Assembly (NCBI GenBank): GCA_964017185.1
Contig: OZ024882.1
Location: 41,709,431-41,773,430, forward strand
DNA from: Rugalucina vietnamica
Lineage: Eukaryota; Mollusca; Bivalvia; Lucinida; Lucinidae
Length of the DNA: 64,000 nt
Reading direction: 5' to 3'
Position numbers and translations under genes: made by a program. This document shows, piece by piece, positions 23,122 to 33,100 of this stretch (within the stretch, counting starts at the first letter, position 1; each line of letters begins with the position of its first letter). Under the pieces are notes generated by a model, which saw only the letters and a list, made by a program, of their open reading frames with translations, was not told where the DNA came from and did not search any database.

Positions 23122-23639
23122 CAACAGCTTTTTATTATAACTTTTATCCCTGAAGTTACAAATTTTCTTAAATTAATCTTTGATATGCATAATTGAAGAG
23201 AAAGATTCAGGGTGAAACTCCGGGCATATTCAGTATACAGTTTGGAGGGGATTATATTCCCAACAGATTTAAAAGAGTATTTGCTAAAAATCAGTTAACT
23301 ATTTTGGAAAGTTTCTATGAGGCTTTGTGGTCTAGCAGATAATATATGCTTCTCTCAAGATGTTGAAATCAAGGTTGCACTCAGCAGTCTACAATTAAGT
23401 ATCATAGAACTAGTCTTTGTGGCTTTAGATAAGGGATGCCTTAGGTGGGGAATACCTATATTTGCTATTAGAAATTAGCTGGGTGAAGAAGGCGGTTCTA
23501 GTAATTATATTTTAATGAATAATCGAGCTAATTTTAATGAATAAGCCAAAATTTTAATGACAGTGAATAAATGGCTAAATTTTTAGTGATTAGTGAATAC
23601 CAGGACCCCCCATCCAGACCCTCAGATATACAAAGGCAT

Positions 23640-24068
23640 TTCATGATTCACAGTACAAAAGATGCATGTCTTAAAGTGATGCCCTGAAGAATTCGTCCTT
23701 CCCAATGACTATTCCACTGTGGATCCGAATAGTCTTCCTTCTTCAGTGGTCGCATCTAAGACCACGGAAGAATTAAAGACTCTTATTAAAGTCACGGGTC
23801 CAGGGGTGTACGTTTTAGTACGCCTCTGTTCAGCGTCTTGTAAATAGTTATATAATGTCAGACCTAGATCAGCTGGCTAACTGTCACTCCGCTCCACTTC
23901 GGTACCTCATTCCACTTCCCTGACATGGAGTATGGAGAGGTTTAACGGAATGCCGATGGAAATATTTCGTCCCGACCCATCCCGGATGTTTTCTCCCATT
24001 TTTAGCCACCTACTACACACCCGAGGTGCCATGATCAGAATTTGATCGACCCAGTATCTGAAGAAAGA
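23640..24068 (+). mobile_element. 5'-truncated LINE copy (3' end only)
   Basis: It matches the last part of the downstream LINE: GTGATGCCCTGAAGAATTC, then TCTTCCTTCTTCAGTGGTC, and a 3' region with GCCACCTACTACACACCCGA and TGATCGACCCAGTATCTGAA. Frameshifts disrupt the reading frame. It sits head to tail with the next copy. Confidence 0.75.
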
Positions 24069-26172
24069 AATAAATTTACCCAGACTGCCATTGCGAAGAC
24101 GATTCTCGTTGAAGCAAGTCAAGCAGCCCTGACATTAAGAACCATTACAAACGGTTCAGAGCACATGTTCAAAAGAGCATTAGAGATGCATATTGGAAGC
24201 ATATTACCAATATCTTCTCCTTTGAAAATGATAACCCTGATCCCGATTGTCCCCGAAAAAATGAAAAGGCAAAAAAGTTTTGGTCATTTGTCAAGTCCCT
24301 AAAGAAAGACGCGTCTGGGATCAATACTCTTAGAGAAAATGGTATCTTGAAGACTGACACTTTGGATAAGGCTAATATTTGTAATAGGCAGTTTCAGTCA
24401 GCCTTCACTCGCGAATCAGATGATGAAATCCCCTCCAAAGGCACAAGTCCTTTCACCGCTATGGGTGAAATTACAGTTGACCCCAATGGGGTCATTAAAC
24501 TGTTGAATAACTTGAATATACATAAGGCGCCTGGGCCAGATGGCCTGAGTGCTAGGGTGTTGAAGGAATGTAGTTCTGAAATTGCTCCTGTACTGACCTA
24601 TATCTTCAATGAGTCGCTTGCTCAGGGTGCTGTACCAGACGATTGGCGACAGGCAAATGTAGCCCCGGTATTTAAGAAAGGTGAGAAATACGATGCAGCT
24701 AATTATCGACCGGTGTCGCTTACTTGTATCTGTTGCAAAACTCTAGAGCATATAATAGTCAGCAACATAAACAAACACTTGGCTCTTGAAAACATTCTTG
24801 CTGACTGTCAGCATGGGTTCCGAAGTCAAAGGTCTTGCGAAACCCAGTTAGTTCAGTTTTATCATGATTTGGTTAGTAATCTGGACCGAGCAGTGGGTCG
24901 TGGCCACAGGCAGACGGATGTGATTGTCATGGATTTCGCTAAGGCCTTTGACAAGGTCCCACATAAAAGGTTATTATACAAACTTGACTTCTACGGGATT
25001 AGAGGATCTACACATAAGTGGATCGACTCGTGGCTCTCTGAGCGCTCTCAAAAAGTGGTATTAGATGGCCGTGCCTCAGACCCAGTCCCGGTTCTTTCTG
25101 GTGTCCCACAAGGATCGGTCTTAGGACCGGTCCTATTTCTTATTTTCATTAATGATCTTCCTGACAACATCAGGTCATCTGTTCGGCTATTTGCTGATGA
25201 TTGTGTTTTATACAGAAATGTCAAGTCACCATTGGATTGTCAAATTTTACAAGATGACCTGAATAGCTTGGCCAAATGGGAAATGGATTGGCAAATGAAA
25301 TTCAATGTTAGCAAATGTCATTCAATGAGGGTGACGCGGCTGCATCCAAGCAGGCATATAGATTTCAATTACACACTGCATCAGCAAACATTAGAACAGG
25401 TTCAGTCCGCTAAATACCTCGGTTTAACTATCACAGATGATCTTGATTGGGGTCAACACATTTCTGAAATTACATGCAAGGCAACTAAGACTTTGGGTTT
25501 TCTTCGGCGCAATTTGGCACTGGCACCTAGGCATACTAAGGAAGTTGCATACAAAACATTGGTTCGGCCTCAACTTGAGTATGCAGCTCCTATTTGGCAT
25601 CCCTATCATGAAACTCAGATTGAGATGGTGGAGAAGGTGCAGAGGACTGCTGCCCGGTGGACCTGCAGGCGATGGAGGAACACCAGTAGCGTCGGTGAAA
25701 TGCTAGACGAACTTGAGTGGCCATCCCTGGAGTCTCGCAGGGAGCGGTCCTCCTTAACCTTCTTCTACAAGATACACTCCGGTACAGTGTCTCTTGATAA
25801 AGACAAATACCTGACCCCGGCACCCAATCTAAGGCATACTCGGGCATCACATGAATCACAATACACAAGACCATTTGCCTACAGTGATGCCCTGAAAAAT
25901 TCCTTTTTCCCCAGAACTATTCCGGTTTGGAATAGTCTCCCTTCTTCAGTGGTCCTATCTAAGACCATTGAGGAATTTAAGGCTTCTATTTAAATCATTG
26001 GCCCAGAGGCATGCGTTTTAGTATGCCTCTCATCTATATCTTGTAAATAGTTTTAATGGTCCACCCCAAATGTTTAATTTTCCCTTGACTAAATTCTAAA
26101 TTTAGCCACCCACCCCACACCTGAGGTGATGATCAGAAATTGATCGACTCAGTATCAGAAGATAGATAGGGA
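24069..26172 (+). mobile_element. 5'-truncated non-LTR retrotransposon (LINE)
   Basis: It contains the reverse transcriptase ORF and a 3' UTR ending in GATCGACTCAGTATCAGAAG, near-identical in layout to the previous copy's end. The endonuclease and any gag-like ORF1 are missing. It was probably truncated during target-primed reverse transcription. A short GATAGATAG tail follows. Confidence 0.8.
24114..25993 (+). CDS. LINE reverse transcriptase (Jockey/CR1-like), N-terminally truncated
   Basis: The frame is open from about 24114 to the TAA at 25993 and preserves RT blocks: N-Y-R-P-V-S-L-T, D-C-Q-H-G-F-R, V-M-D-F-A-K-A-F-D-K-V-P-H, S-G-V-P-Q-G-S-V-L-G-P-V-L-F, and the catalytic F-A-D-D near 25187. 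A C-terminal region with P-I-W-N/H-type motifs typical of the Jockey/CR1 group follows. The conserved K-N-H-Y-K-R-F linker precedes RT, and upstream a frameshift near 24113 separates an R-R-R-F-S-L-K-Q-like stretch. No endonuclease domain is present. The enzyme core itself looks undamaged, implying relatively recent insertion. It is not a host gene. Confidence 0.85.
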
Positions 26173-26689
26173 TTCTTGGAGACTGAACCGATATTGACTT
26201 GGACCGACTCGTCCCGAGCCGCGGTGATTTGGGTCGAAATGGCCAGGAACCCTCGCCGGAAGTAACAAGATCGAAAACGAAAGTAGAAAAAGTTGAACGG
26301 TAAGAAAATTTTGTATTTTTCTGTATATTATCCTCGCGAGGGCTATTCCAGTGTATACATAAAGAAATATTCCTCCAGTTTGAGAGAGGCATCAACTGTA
26401 TGTATAACACCTGTGTTTCACAGAAGCCTTTTGTTTGTTGAGCAACGGCCTGTTGATCATTTTATTTTAGACAAATTTAAGCTTTTCCAGAAAACTTGCT
26501 GAATCTGCTGTCACTCAGTGTATGACCATATGGAAAACCATTGGCTTACCTGGCACGCCATGCGTTATTCAGAAAGACCAATCTACATTACTCCCTCTAA
26601 TTAAGATGATCAGATTAATTTGTTTCAGTGCGAGTTTAAATAACAGCATCAGATGAGATGTTCAGAGAATATTGAACAAACCGATGTCA
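26173..26689. other. Intergenic stretch, nothing recognised
   Basis: There is no gene-like or repeat-like structure I can support between the LINE tail and the long-TIR element. Confidence 0.4.
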
Positions 26690-27442
26690 CTAAATACAGT
26701 AAAGTGGCGTAAAGGGGCGCAAAGTGGCGTAAAGTTGGCGCAAACGATGAAAGATGACATTAAACCGTATTATTTATCAAACATGAGGTGAATGATACAC
26801 TTTTAGTCATATACATGCACGCAATCCGCATGTAGGGGTTAGGAGAGGGGGTTGTGCGCAACATATTACATAGTCTGATGAACAGAAACTTATTTTTGCA
26901 TTAATTTTGGTCAATGTTTTAAAGTGCAGAATAAAAATATGTGATTGTGTATCATGATGGGTTTGACGGAAGGTACGGGGCATTTATTTTATGATGGTAT
27001 GCCTTTTCTTATGTTCATAATATCGATATGTTATAGATACTCTGATAGGCAATGTCTCTGTTACAAACTACAAAGTGCTACACACATGGTGAAATACATG
27101 TATGTATGTCAAATACAGAATGGAGATTGTGGTCGTTGTTATTTCTTGCTCTTATGATTATAAAGGCCGAGGTATATTTGTTAATGGAGAGAAAGAAGAA
27201 GAAATGATTACGTGTATTGAAAATCGTTTGTATATTAAGATCATGTGTCTTTAACTCAATAAAAGGTGTGAAAACGTGTGTCAGGTTATCGGGCGGTAAT
27301 CGAATTATCAGCCACGTGTCTATTTGTATAAAGGTGTTAAAACAATCGGCTACTGTTGTTGAATTAATCTCTGATAGCGCGTGTCATTTATTTTACATTT
27401 ATATGGAAATATTTCCTAATTTGAAATAAGAACGTTTCATAC

Positions 27443-27517
27443 TGGCCGTGGTGGTCTAATGGATAGACGGTATAATCTTTGCAATCAAGAGGTTGCGGGT
27501 TCGATACCCGGCTGGTA
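27443..27517 (+). tRNA. tRNA-like sequence (probably tRNA pseudogene or SINE head)
   Basis: GTGGTCTAATGGATAGAC fits a D arm and A box, and GCGGGTTCGATACCCGG a T arm and B box. The anticodon loop is irregular (no U33 in the best fold) and the acceptor stem overlaps the T arm, so a functional tRNA is unlikely. The 5' part recurs inverted in the other arm of element M at about 29205-29240. Confidence 0.4.
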
Positions 27518-28937
27518 CATGCCTACGTAATAAAGGCAAACCGCCCATAAGGCTTAATATTTCTTTTCGCCAGAAATACTTTTATTCCCAAAACGGAGAC
27601 ATGCATGGTGTTTATTTGGTCGGTGCAGCACTATATTTTGCAACACAAATGTTTTCATTAATTCTCGAATCCAATAAACATATTTCGGTTTCGAGATTAA
27701 TCTAGCTTTTACGATTGCGCGACTATGATACGTTCAATCCTTTGGCAATTACTTTTTTCCCCATCCAAAGTTAGTTTGCGCTATTTAAAGCGTCATTCAC
27801 AGGCATTTGGACTAAACATTCATTAGTCTTCTGGTATACCGGCATTAACATTTGGAGTAGAAAAAAAAAATGATTGTGCTACGTTTTCCGGCATTACCAA
27901 CCGCATGGTCGCATGTTTAGCGCATGTTTCATTTTCATTTATATTTTCGCTTCTTCGGAAAACCTTGCGAGTCACGATTTCGTTTCAGTTGAATATTCGG
28001 CTGTGCCTTTGTGTACATTGATTATTCCTTATACAACTGAGTACGAATATCAAAAAATATGAATGACGGAAACATGCGCACGTGAAACCCCACCACCAAA
28101 CTAGCATATTTTAGGAAAAAGAACATTTTAGACCATTATGTATAGAGCACTGCGACCAAAAACAGATATTTTTTTTTTTTCGAAATGGCAGCTTACGTCC
28201 GATTCTTCTATAGATCAAACATAACGTCAGGAAAAGCTGATGCCGTCATGTACGTAAAATGGTATTTCACGGAAATGGGTCGCGTACCCGTACTCTTTGG
28301 GTTTAACATTTTAATTTGGCATGGCTGATAAATTGTTAGGATTGTGATTTTACAAATCGTCTTTACGGTTTATACTGTTTATCTCTAGTATGCAATCACT
28401 AACCTAGAATTTGTCAGCTGTCGCTGTATAATGTAAAGCGTTAATACCCGTTGTGTGAAAAAAGTGCAGAAACATTTTTATAAGAAAATGTGTCTGAGTA
28501 CCTTTAGGTCAACTGAAAAGATTTAAAAAAAAAAATGCAAAATTTATATTACTTTACCATTGGACCCCCATCTGATTTATGACCATTTTTCTTGAGCACA
28601 TTTTCGACCCCAGGCCCAGTTTTAATTGCCATATGCATTTACATCGGCGAATAATATATCTTTGCAAAAAAATCTTTATAAAATTGTCTCATCATTTATG
28701 ACCTTTCTGAAAGAAATGTTAAAAACCATATGTTATTACTTTGTTCAGATGTTCTGATATGAAACCGAAAGTTTCCTTATTTGAAGACTCTTTATTTTCA
28801 ACTAAAGCTGAACTACTGAAATATACAAGATTGAGAATTGAAATGCTACGTTTTGTAAAGTTTTATAAGCTACTTTACGCCTCTCGTAACCGTTTGTACT
28901 ACTTTCGCAACACCGTACATAAAAGTTGCAAGTACGG
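27518..28937. other. Core of element M, no recognised gene
   Basis: It is AT-rich. ORFs are short and lack motifs. No transposase blocks are visible. Confidence 0.4.
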
Positions 28938-29204
28938 CTGCGAAAACACGCCCATGTAAAATACAGATTTTTGCTAAGTTTCAAATATTGAAAATTTTCA
29001 GATGAAAAAAATGATATTTTTCTTGTTTTTGCTCAAAACATTGATTATAGACACACGTTAGAGCCGCCTCGACGAGGCGGTTTTAGCGAGTACCGACATC
29101 TTGTTTCGGATAAAAAATTAAAAGAAAAATAATAAGTTAACCCTGTAACCTCCAGTTTTACTATATAAAAAGATATATACCTTCATGGACATGTTATTCT
29201 GATG
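28938..29204. mobile_element. Family A foldback element (A5)
   Basis: It starts CGAAAACACGCCCATG and ends GGACATGTTATTCTGATG, with the central palindrome GAGCCGCCTCGACGAGGCGG. It sits at the inner end of element M's right arm, interrupting the tRNA-like segment. Confidence 0.85.
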
Positions 29205-29994
29205 CGCTATCCATTGGACTACTAAGGCCAGTGTAAAACATTCCGTAATTCAAAATTAGGAAACATTTCAAGTTAAATAAACCTGATATGATTATCACTA
29301 ATTAATGACACGCGCTAAACAACAGTAGCCGATTGTTTTACCACCTTACAAACAGACGCTTGACTGATAATTCGATTACCGCACGGTAACCTGACACACG
29401 TTTTCACGCCTTTGATTGAGTTTAATACACAAAGGATTTTGAATACACAAAATTATTTCTCTCTTCTTTCTTTCCATTGATATAAAATTCTGTGAGCAAA
29501 AAATAAAACGACCAAAATTTCCAATCAATATTTGACACATTTCACCACGCTTGCGACACTTTACTTTGTACTTAGTAACAGAAACATTGCTTATCTGAGT
29601 ATCTCTAACATATCAATATTATGAACATAAGAAAAGGCATACCATCATAAAGTAAATGTCCCGTAACTTCCGTCAAACCCATCATGATACACAATCACAA
29701 ATATTTTTTTCTGCATTTCAAAACATTGCCGAAAATAATTCAAAAAATAAGTTTCTGTTCATCAGACTATATGTTGCGCCCATCCCCGCCCCCACCTTAC
29801 CCCTACATGCGAATTGCATGCATGCATATAACTGAAAGTGTATCATTTACCTCATGTTTGATAAATAGTACGGTTTTATGTCATTCTACATTACTTTGCG
29901 CCAACTTTACGCCACTTTGCGCCACTTTGCGCCCCTTTGCGCTACTTTACGCCACTTTGCGCTTCTTTACTGTATTTAGGCAGACCCAACAAGC

Positions 29995-30129
29995 ATGGAG
30001 GAAAGACACAAAAGTTTGTTAAGGACAAAGAGATTATTTCTGACCGAACATTTACAGCCAATCTTACCAGGGATCATAGATAGACTCCTTGGCTTGGATG
30101 TGCTCAATGAAAACATGAAGCAAAAAATT
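29995..30129 (+). CDS. Caspase exon 1: CARD, first half
   Basis: The ATG opens M-E-E-R-H-K-S-L-L-R-T-K-R, then helices with L-T-E-H-L-Q-P-I-L and I-I-D-R-L-L-G-L-D-V-L. It ends at donor gtgagt after residue 45 in phase 0. The start fits CARD-caspases, which begin with the CARD almost at once. Element M ends 15 bp upstream and a family C element begins about 19 bp after the donor. Confidence 0.82.
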
Positions 30130-33100
30130 GTGAGTACCGTTAATGGCACTAAGGTTATAAAACTTTTTTGATGCTCAGCTCATCTGAGACTAAAATTTCT
30201 CCTGGTCATAATGTTGGCATTTTAACATTTTTGAACAGGAACAATTACAAGCTTTGGTGATCTAAACCTTGCATTTATTTATTTTTTTTTTTTTTCTTTT
30301 TTTAATATTTTGGTATTTTTTGAGTAGTTTTTTAGCATTATTTATGCTCAGTTGAGTGGAGCATGAAAAAAAGTTTTATAACTTCGAGCCCTGGTACTGC
30401 TTATTGTATAAGTGCTTTTGGATAGAAATTTGATAACATATAATAATCAAAAGTAGTGTACCTTTAATGCTGTAAGCCCCCAAGTTGTCAGGAAGAGGTG
30501 ACAGTGTCCCAAGGTGACTGAAAAATTGTTGACTTGGACGTTATACCAGAACACAAGCAACCATAGAGATTATACATATTCAATGCAAACCCTCCACTTC
30601 ATAAATCTGAAATTACAATGCATTGCCAAATTCATCTGTGGGTGTGTATATCTCTGATAGGTCACTACTCTTGTTGTTTAAACTAATACTATTTCTCCAC
30701 ATAATGAAAACACATCCATGTAATATACTAATTTTTACAAGTTGTAAAAATTGATAATTTTCAGCAGAATCTTTTTTGATCTTTTTCTTATCTTTGCTCA
30801 AAACATAGATTATGGGTACACATTAGAACCGCCTCGCCAAGGCGGTTCTAACGAGTACCCACAATCTATGTTTTAGAGCAAGAATAAGAAAAAATAGGTA
30901 TACCCCTGCATACCCCAGTTTTGCTATATAAATGTGAGGTATAAGGGGGAATACATTACACAGACGTTTTACTGATGCAGGAAGCAGAAACCACCCCAGT
31001 AGCTAAAGTGAGAAAGCTTCTGGACATTCTCCCAAGAAGAGGACCACATGCCTTTAACAACTTCACAATGGCACTGTTGAAGATGGGGGAGTTTGAAATT
31101 TTGGCTCAGCTTGACCCAGAGATGGCAGCATCCAGTTTGTCAGCCTCAGGGGGTGGGGATATGAAGCAGGTTCAACCAACGAAAGAGACACAGGTTCAGC
31201 CCACTAAGGAGGGAAAACCCACTGTTTATAAGCCAACTATTTCAAGGGAAGATCCAAATAAATCACAAAATAAAGGTAAAAAAAAAAGTTGACAAGCCTT
31301 CACAGGGAGATCATGAAAACTTTTTTTGCCTTTGTAAGCAAATATGTGTTCCATATATTAAAATAGTACATGTACTATTCTTATACTTTATCAATACACA
31401 TGTGGGCCACAATGTGAGAAAATGTACCTTTGGACAATTTTTTGAGTATTAGAAGAACAATGTTACTTTGAATGTATAATGTTTATAGACTCTGTTAGTC
31501 TTTATTTGACCAGAATATTCAAGTTATTTTGTGAGTTATGACCAATTTACTATATGAACCCTACAAACGTCACCCTCCTGAAAAATGACGTCAAAGTTGC
31601 GTAATGCATTTCTGCATGTTAGAAGAGCCAACAATTCGCAATGCATTTGCGTAAAACTTTTTAAGCACTAGTCAGTATAAAATGTTGTTTAGATAGAATC
31701 ATATCAAGTCTCAAAGGCAATCTGTCGAAATTTTTTTGTCTATTTTTATGACGATGCAGTTACCATTTAACAATCGAGATAGGAAAATTAAGTATATTTA
31801 GGCTAAAACAAGGGCAGATAACTCCAAATATTGAAAATGAATATGTTTTAAAATCCATTCATTTGGTAGCCCAGTGTTCTAAGATTACAAATACAGTGTT
31901 ATTTCTAAAACATATATGACATGATTTTTTCCGCTTTTTTGACGCTTTCTACTAGTAATGTCAGATTGTCCGAAGGTACATTTTGTCGCGTTGAGGTTCA
32001 TGTATGTAACTGGCTTAAATGAAGAACTGATATAAAGTTTATTCCATAAAGCGGCATTAAAGCCCCTATATTAAAGTTACAGCTGTATATTATAAATAGA
32101 GTTAAATTATGTACTGCAATGGATAACATCACTAGATTTTGTGAATTTTACTGCTGAATTAAGGCTTAGAGTACAATATGCCAATTATATTGTTTATGGA
32201 AGGAATATTTTATAAGACACATTAGATAATAAAGTAATGTTCATGTCTTCAAAATTTTTAGTATTTTAATTACAGCATGGTTTTAATGGTCACAAGAGAC
32301 ACCAGTTTATCTCATTACGAAAACACGCCCATGTAATATACAATTTTTTCTACAGTCGTAAAAACTGAAATTTTTCAGTAGAATTTTTTTGATATTTTTC
32401 TTATTTTTGCTCAATACATAGACTGTGGGTACATGTTAGAACCGCCTCGCCGAGTACCCACAATCTATGTTTTGGAGCAAAAATAAGAAAAATAGATATA
32501 CCCAGGCATACCCCAGTTTTGCTATATATAAAAGTGGGGTTCAAGGGGGTATACATTACACGGACATATTTTCCTGATGTGACTCTGTTCTTTTCAATTT
32601 CAGTTCCTGTAGTACCTCTACCAGTTCAAGTTCCAGGTAAGTATTATCTAGAGGACCTCAGGGAAGATTGGCATTGTCCAACTGAGCTTCCTCTTTAAAT
32701 AAAGTCATTATAACATGTATTATTATTCAGCTAGGGATAATTCTCAAATACGGAGACAATCTCCAAATCGGGGGATTGTCTCCGTTTTATGGGACAATAT
32801 ATGTTAAAAAATTGCTACCGGTACATTGCCAAAAAATAAGATGTCCCTCGATCGGGGGAATGTCTCCCGTTTTGGAGACAAACTTGTCTCCGATTCCGGG
32901 GACATTCTCCCTATTGGGAGACAGTATGAAAAATGTCATATTTTAGGCATTTTCAGACTGTCCTGTGCATTTTACCACGAAAAAGCGCATGTTAAAACAA
33001 GTTGGGAAGACACCAGTCCATCAAGACCTAAATTTAATCCGTTGCATCAAAGAAATTCAGCGTTGCGATTAGTACAGAGATATGGGACAGACCCTGGTAT

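Larger units (their letters stand above)
20004..23623. mobile_element. 3.6-kb TIR element with 6-bp target duplication AGATAT
   Basis: The ends GAGGGTCTGGATGGGG and CCCCCATCCAGACCCTC are inverted and flanked by AGATAT on both sides (19998-20003 and 23624-23629). The sub-terminal sequence is AT-rich with repeated TTTAATGA(A/G) in inverse orientation. No transposase is seen; most of its length is a nested Helentron-like element. A 6-bp duplication fits few superfamilies, and I do not assign one. Confidence 0.68.
26690..29979. mobile_element. 3.3-kb element with inverted arms near 770 bp (element M)
   Basis: The left arm (26690 to about 27460) starts CTAAATACAGTAAAG and carries GGCGTAAAG(N)GGCGCAAAG repeats. 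The right arm (about 29213-29979) is its inverse and ends CTTTACTGTATTTAG. Shared inner blocks include TGTATCATGATGGGTTTGAC, GGTATGCCTTTTCTTATGTT and GAAAACGTGTGTCAGGTTA. Both arms reach a tRNA-like segment (TCTAATGGATAG / TCCAATGGATAG). There is no transposase ORF, and family A copy A5 sits at the inner end of the right arm. The right terminus lies 15 bp before the caspase start codon, and its TTTACTGTATTTAG could act as a 3' splice site for a 5' UTR exon. Confidence 0.72.

Noticed and set aside
27443..27517. Functional tRNA gene
   Set aside because: Irregular anticodon loop and overlapping acceptor/T-arm pairing; kept only as tRNA-like.
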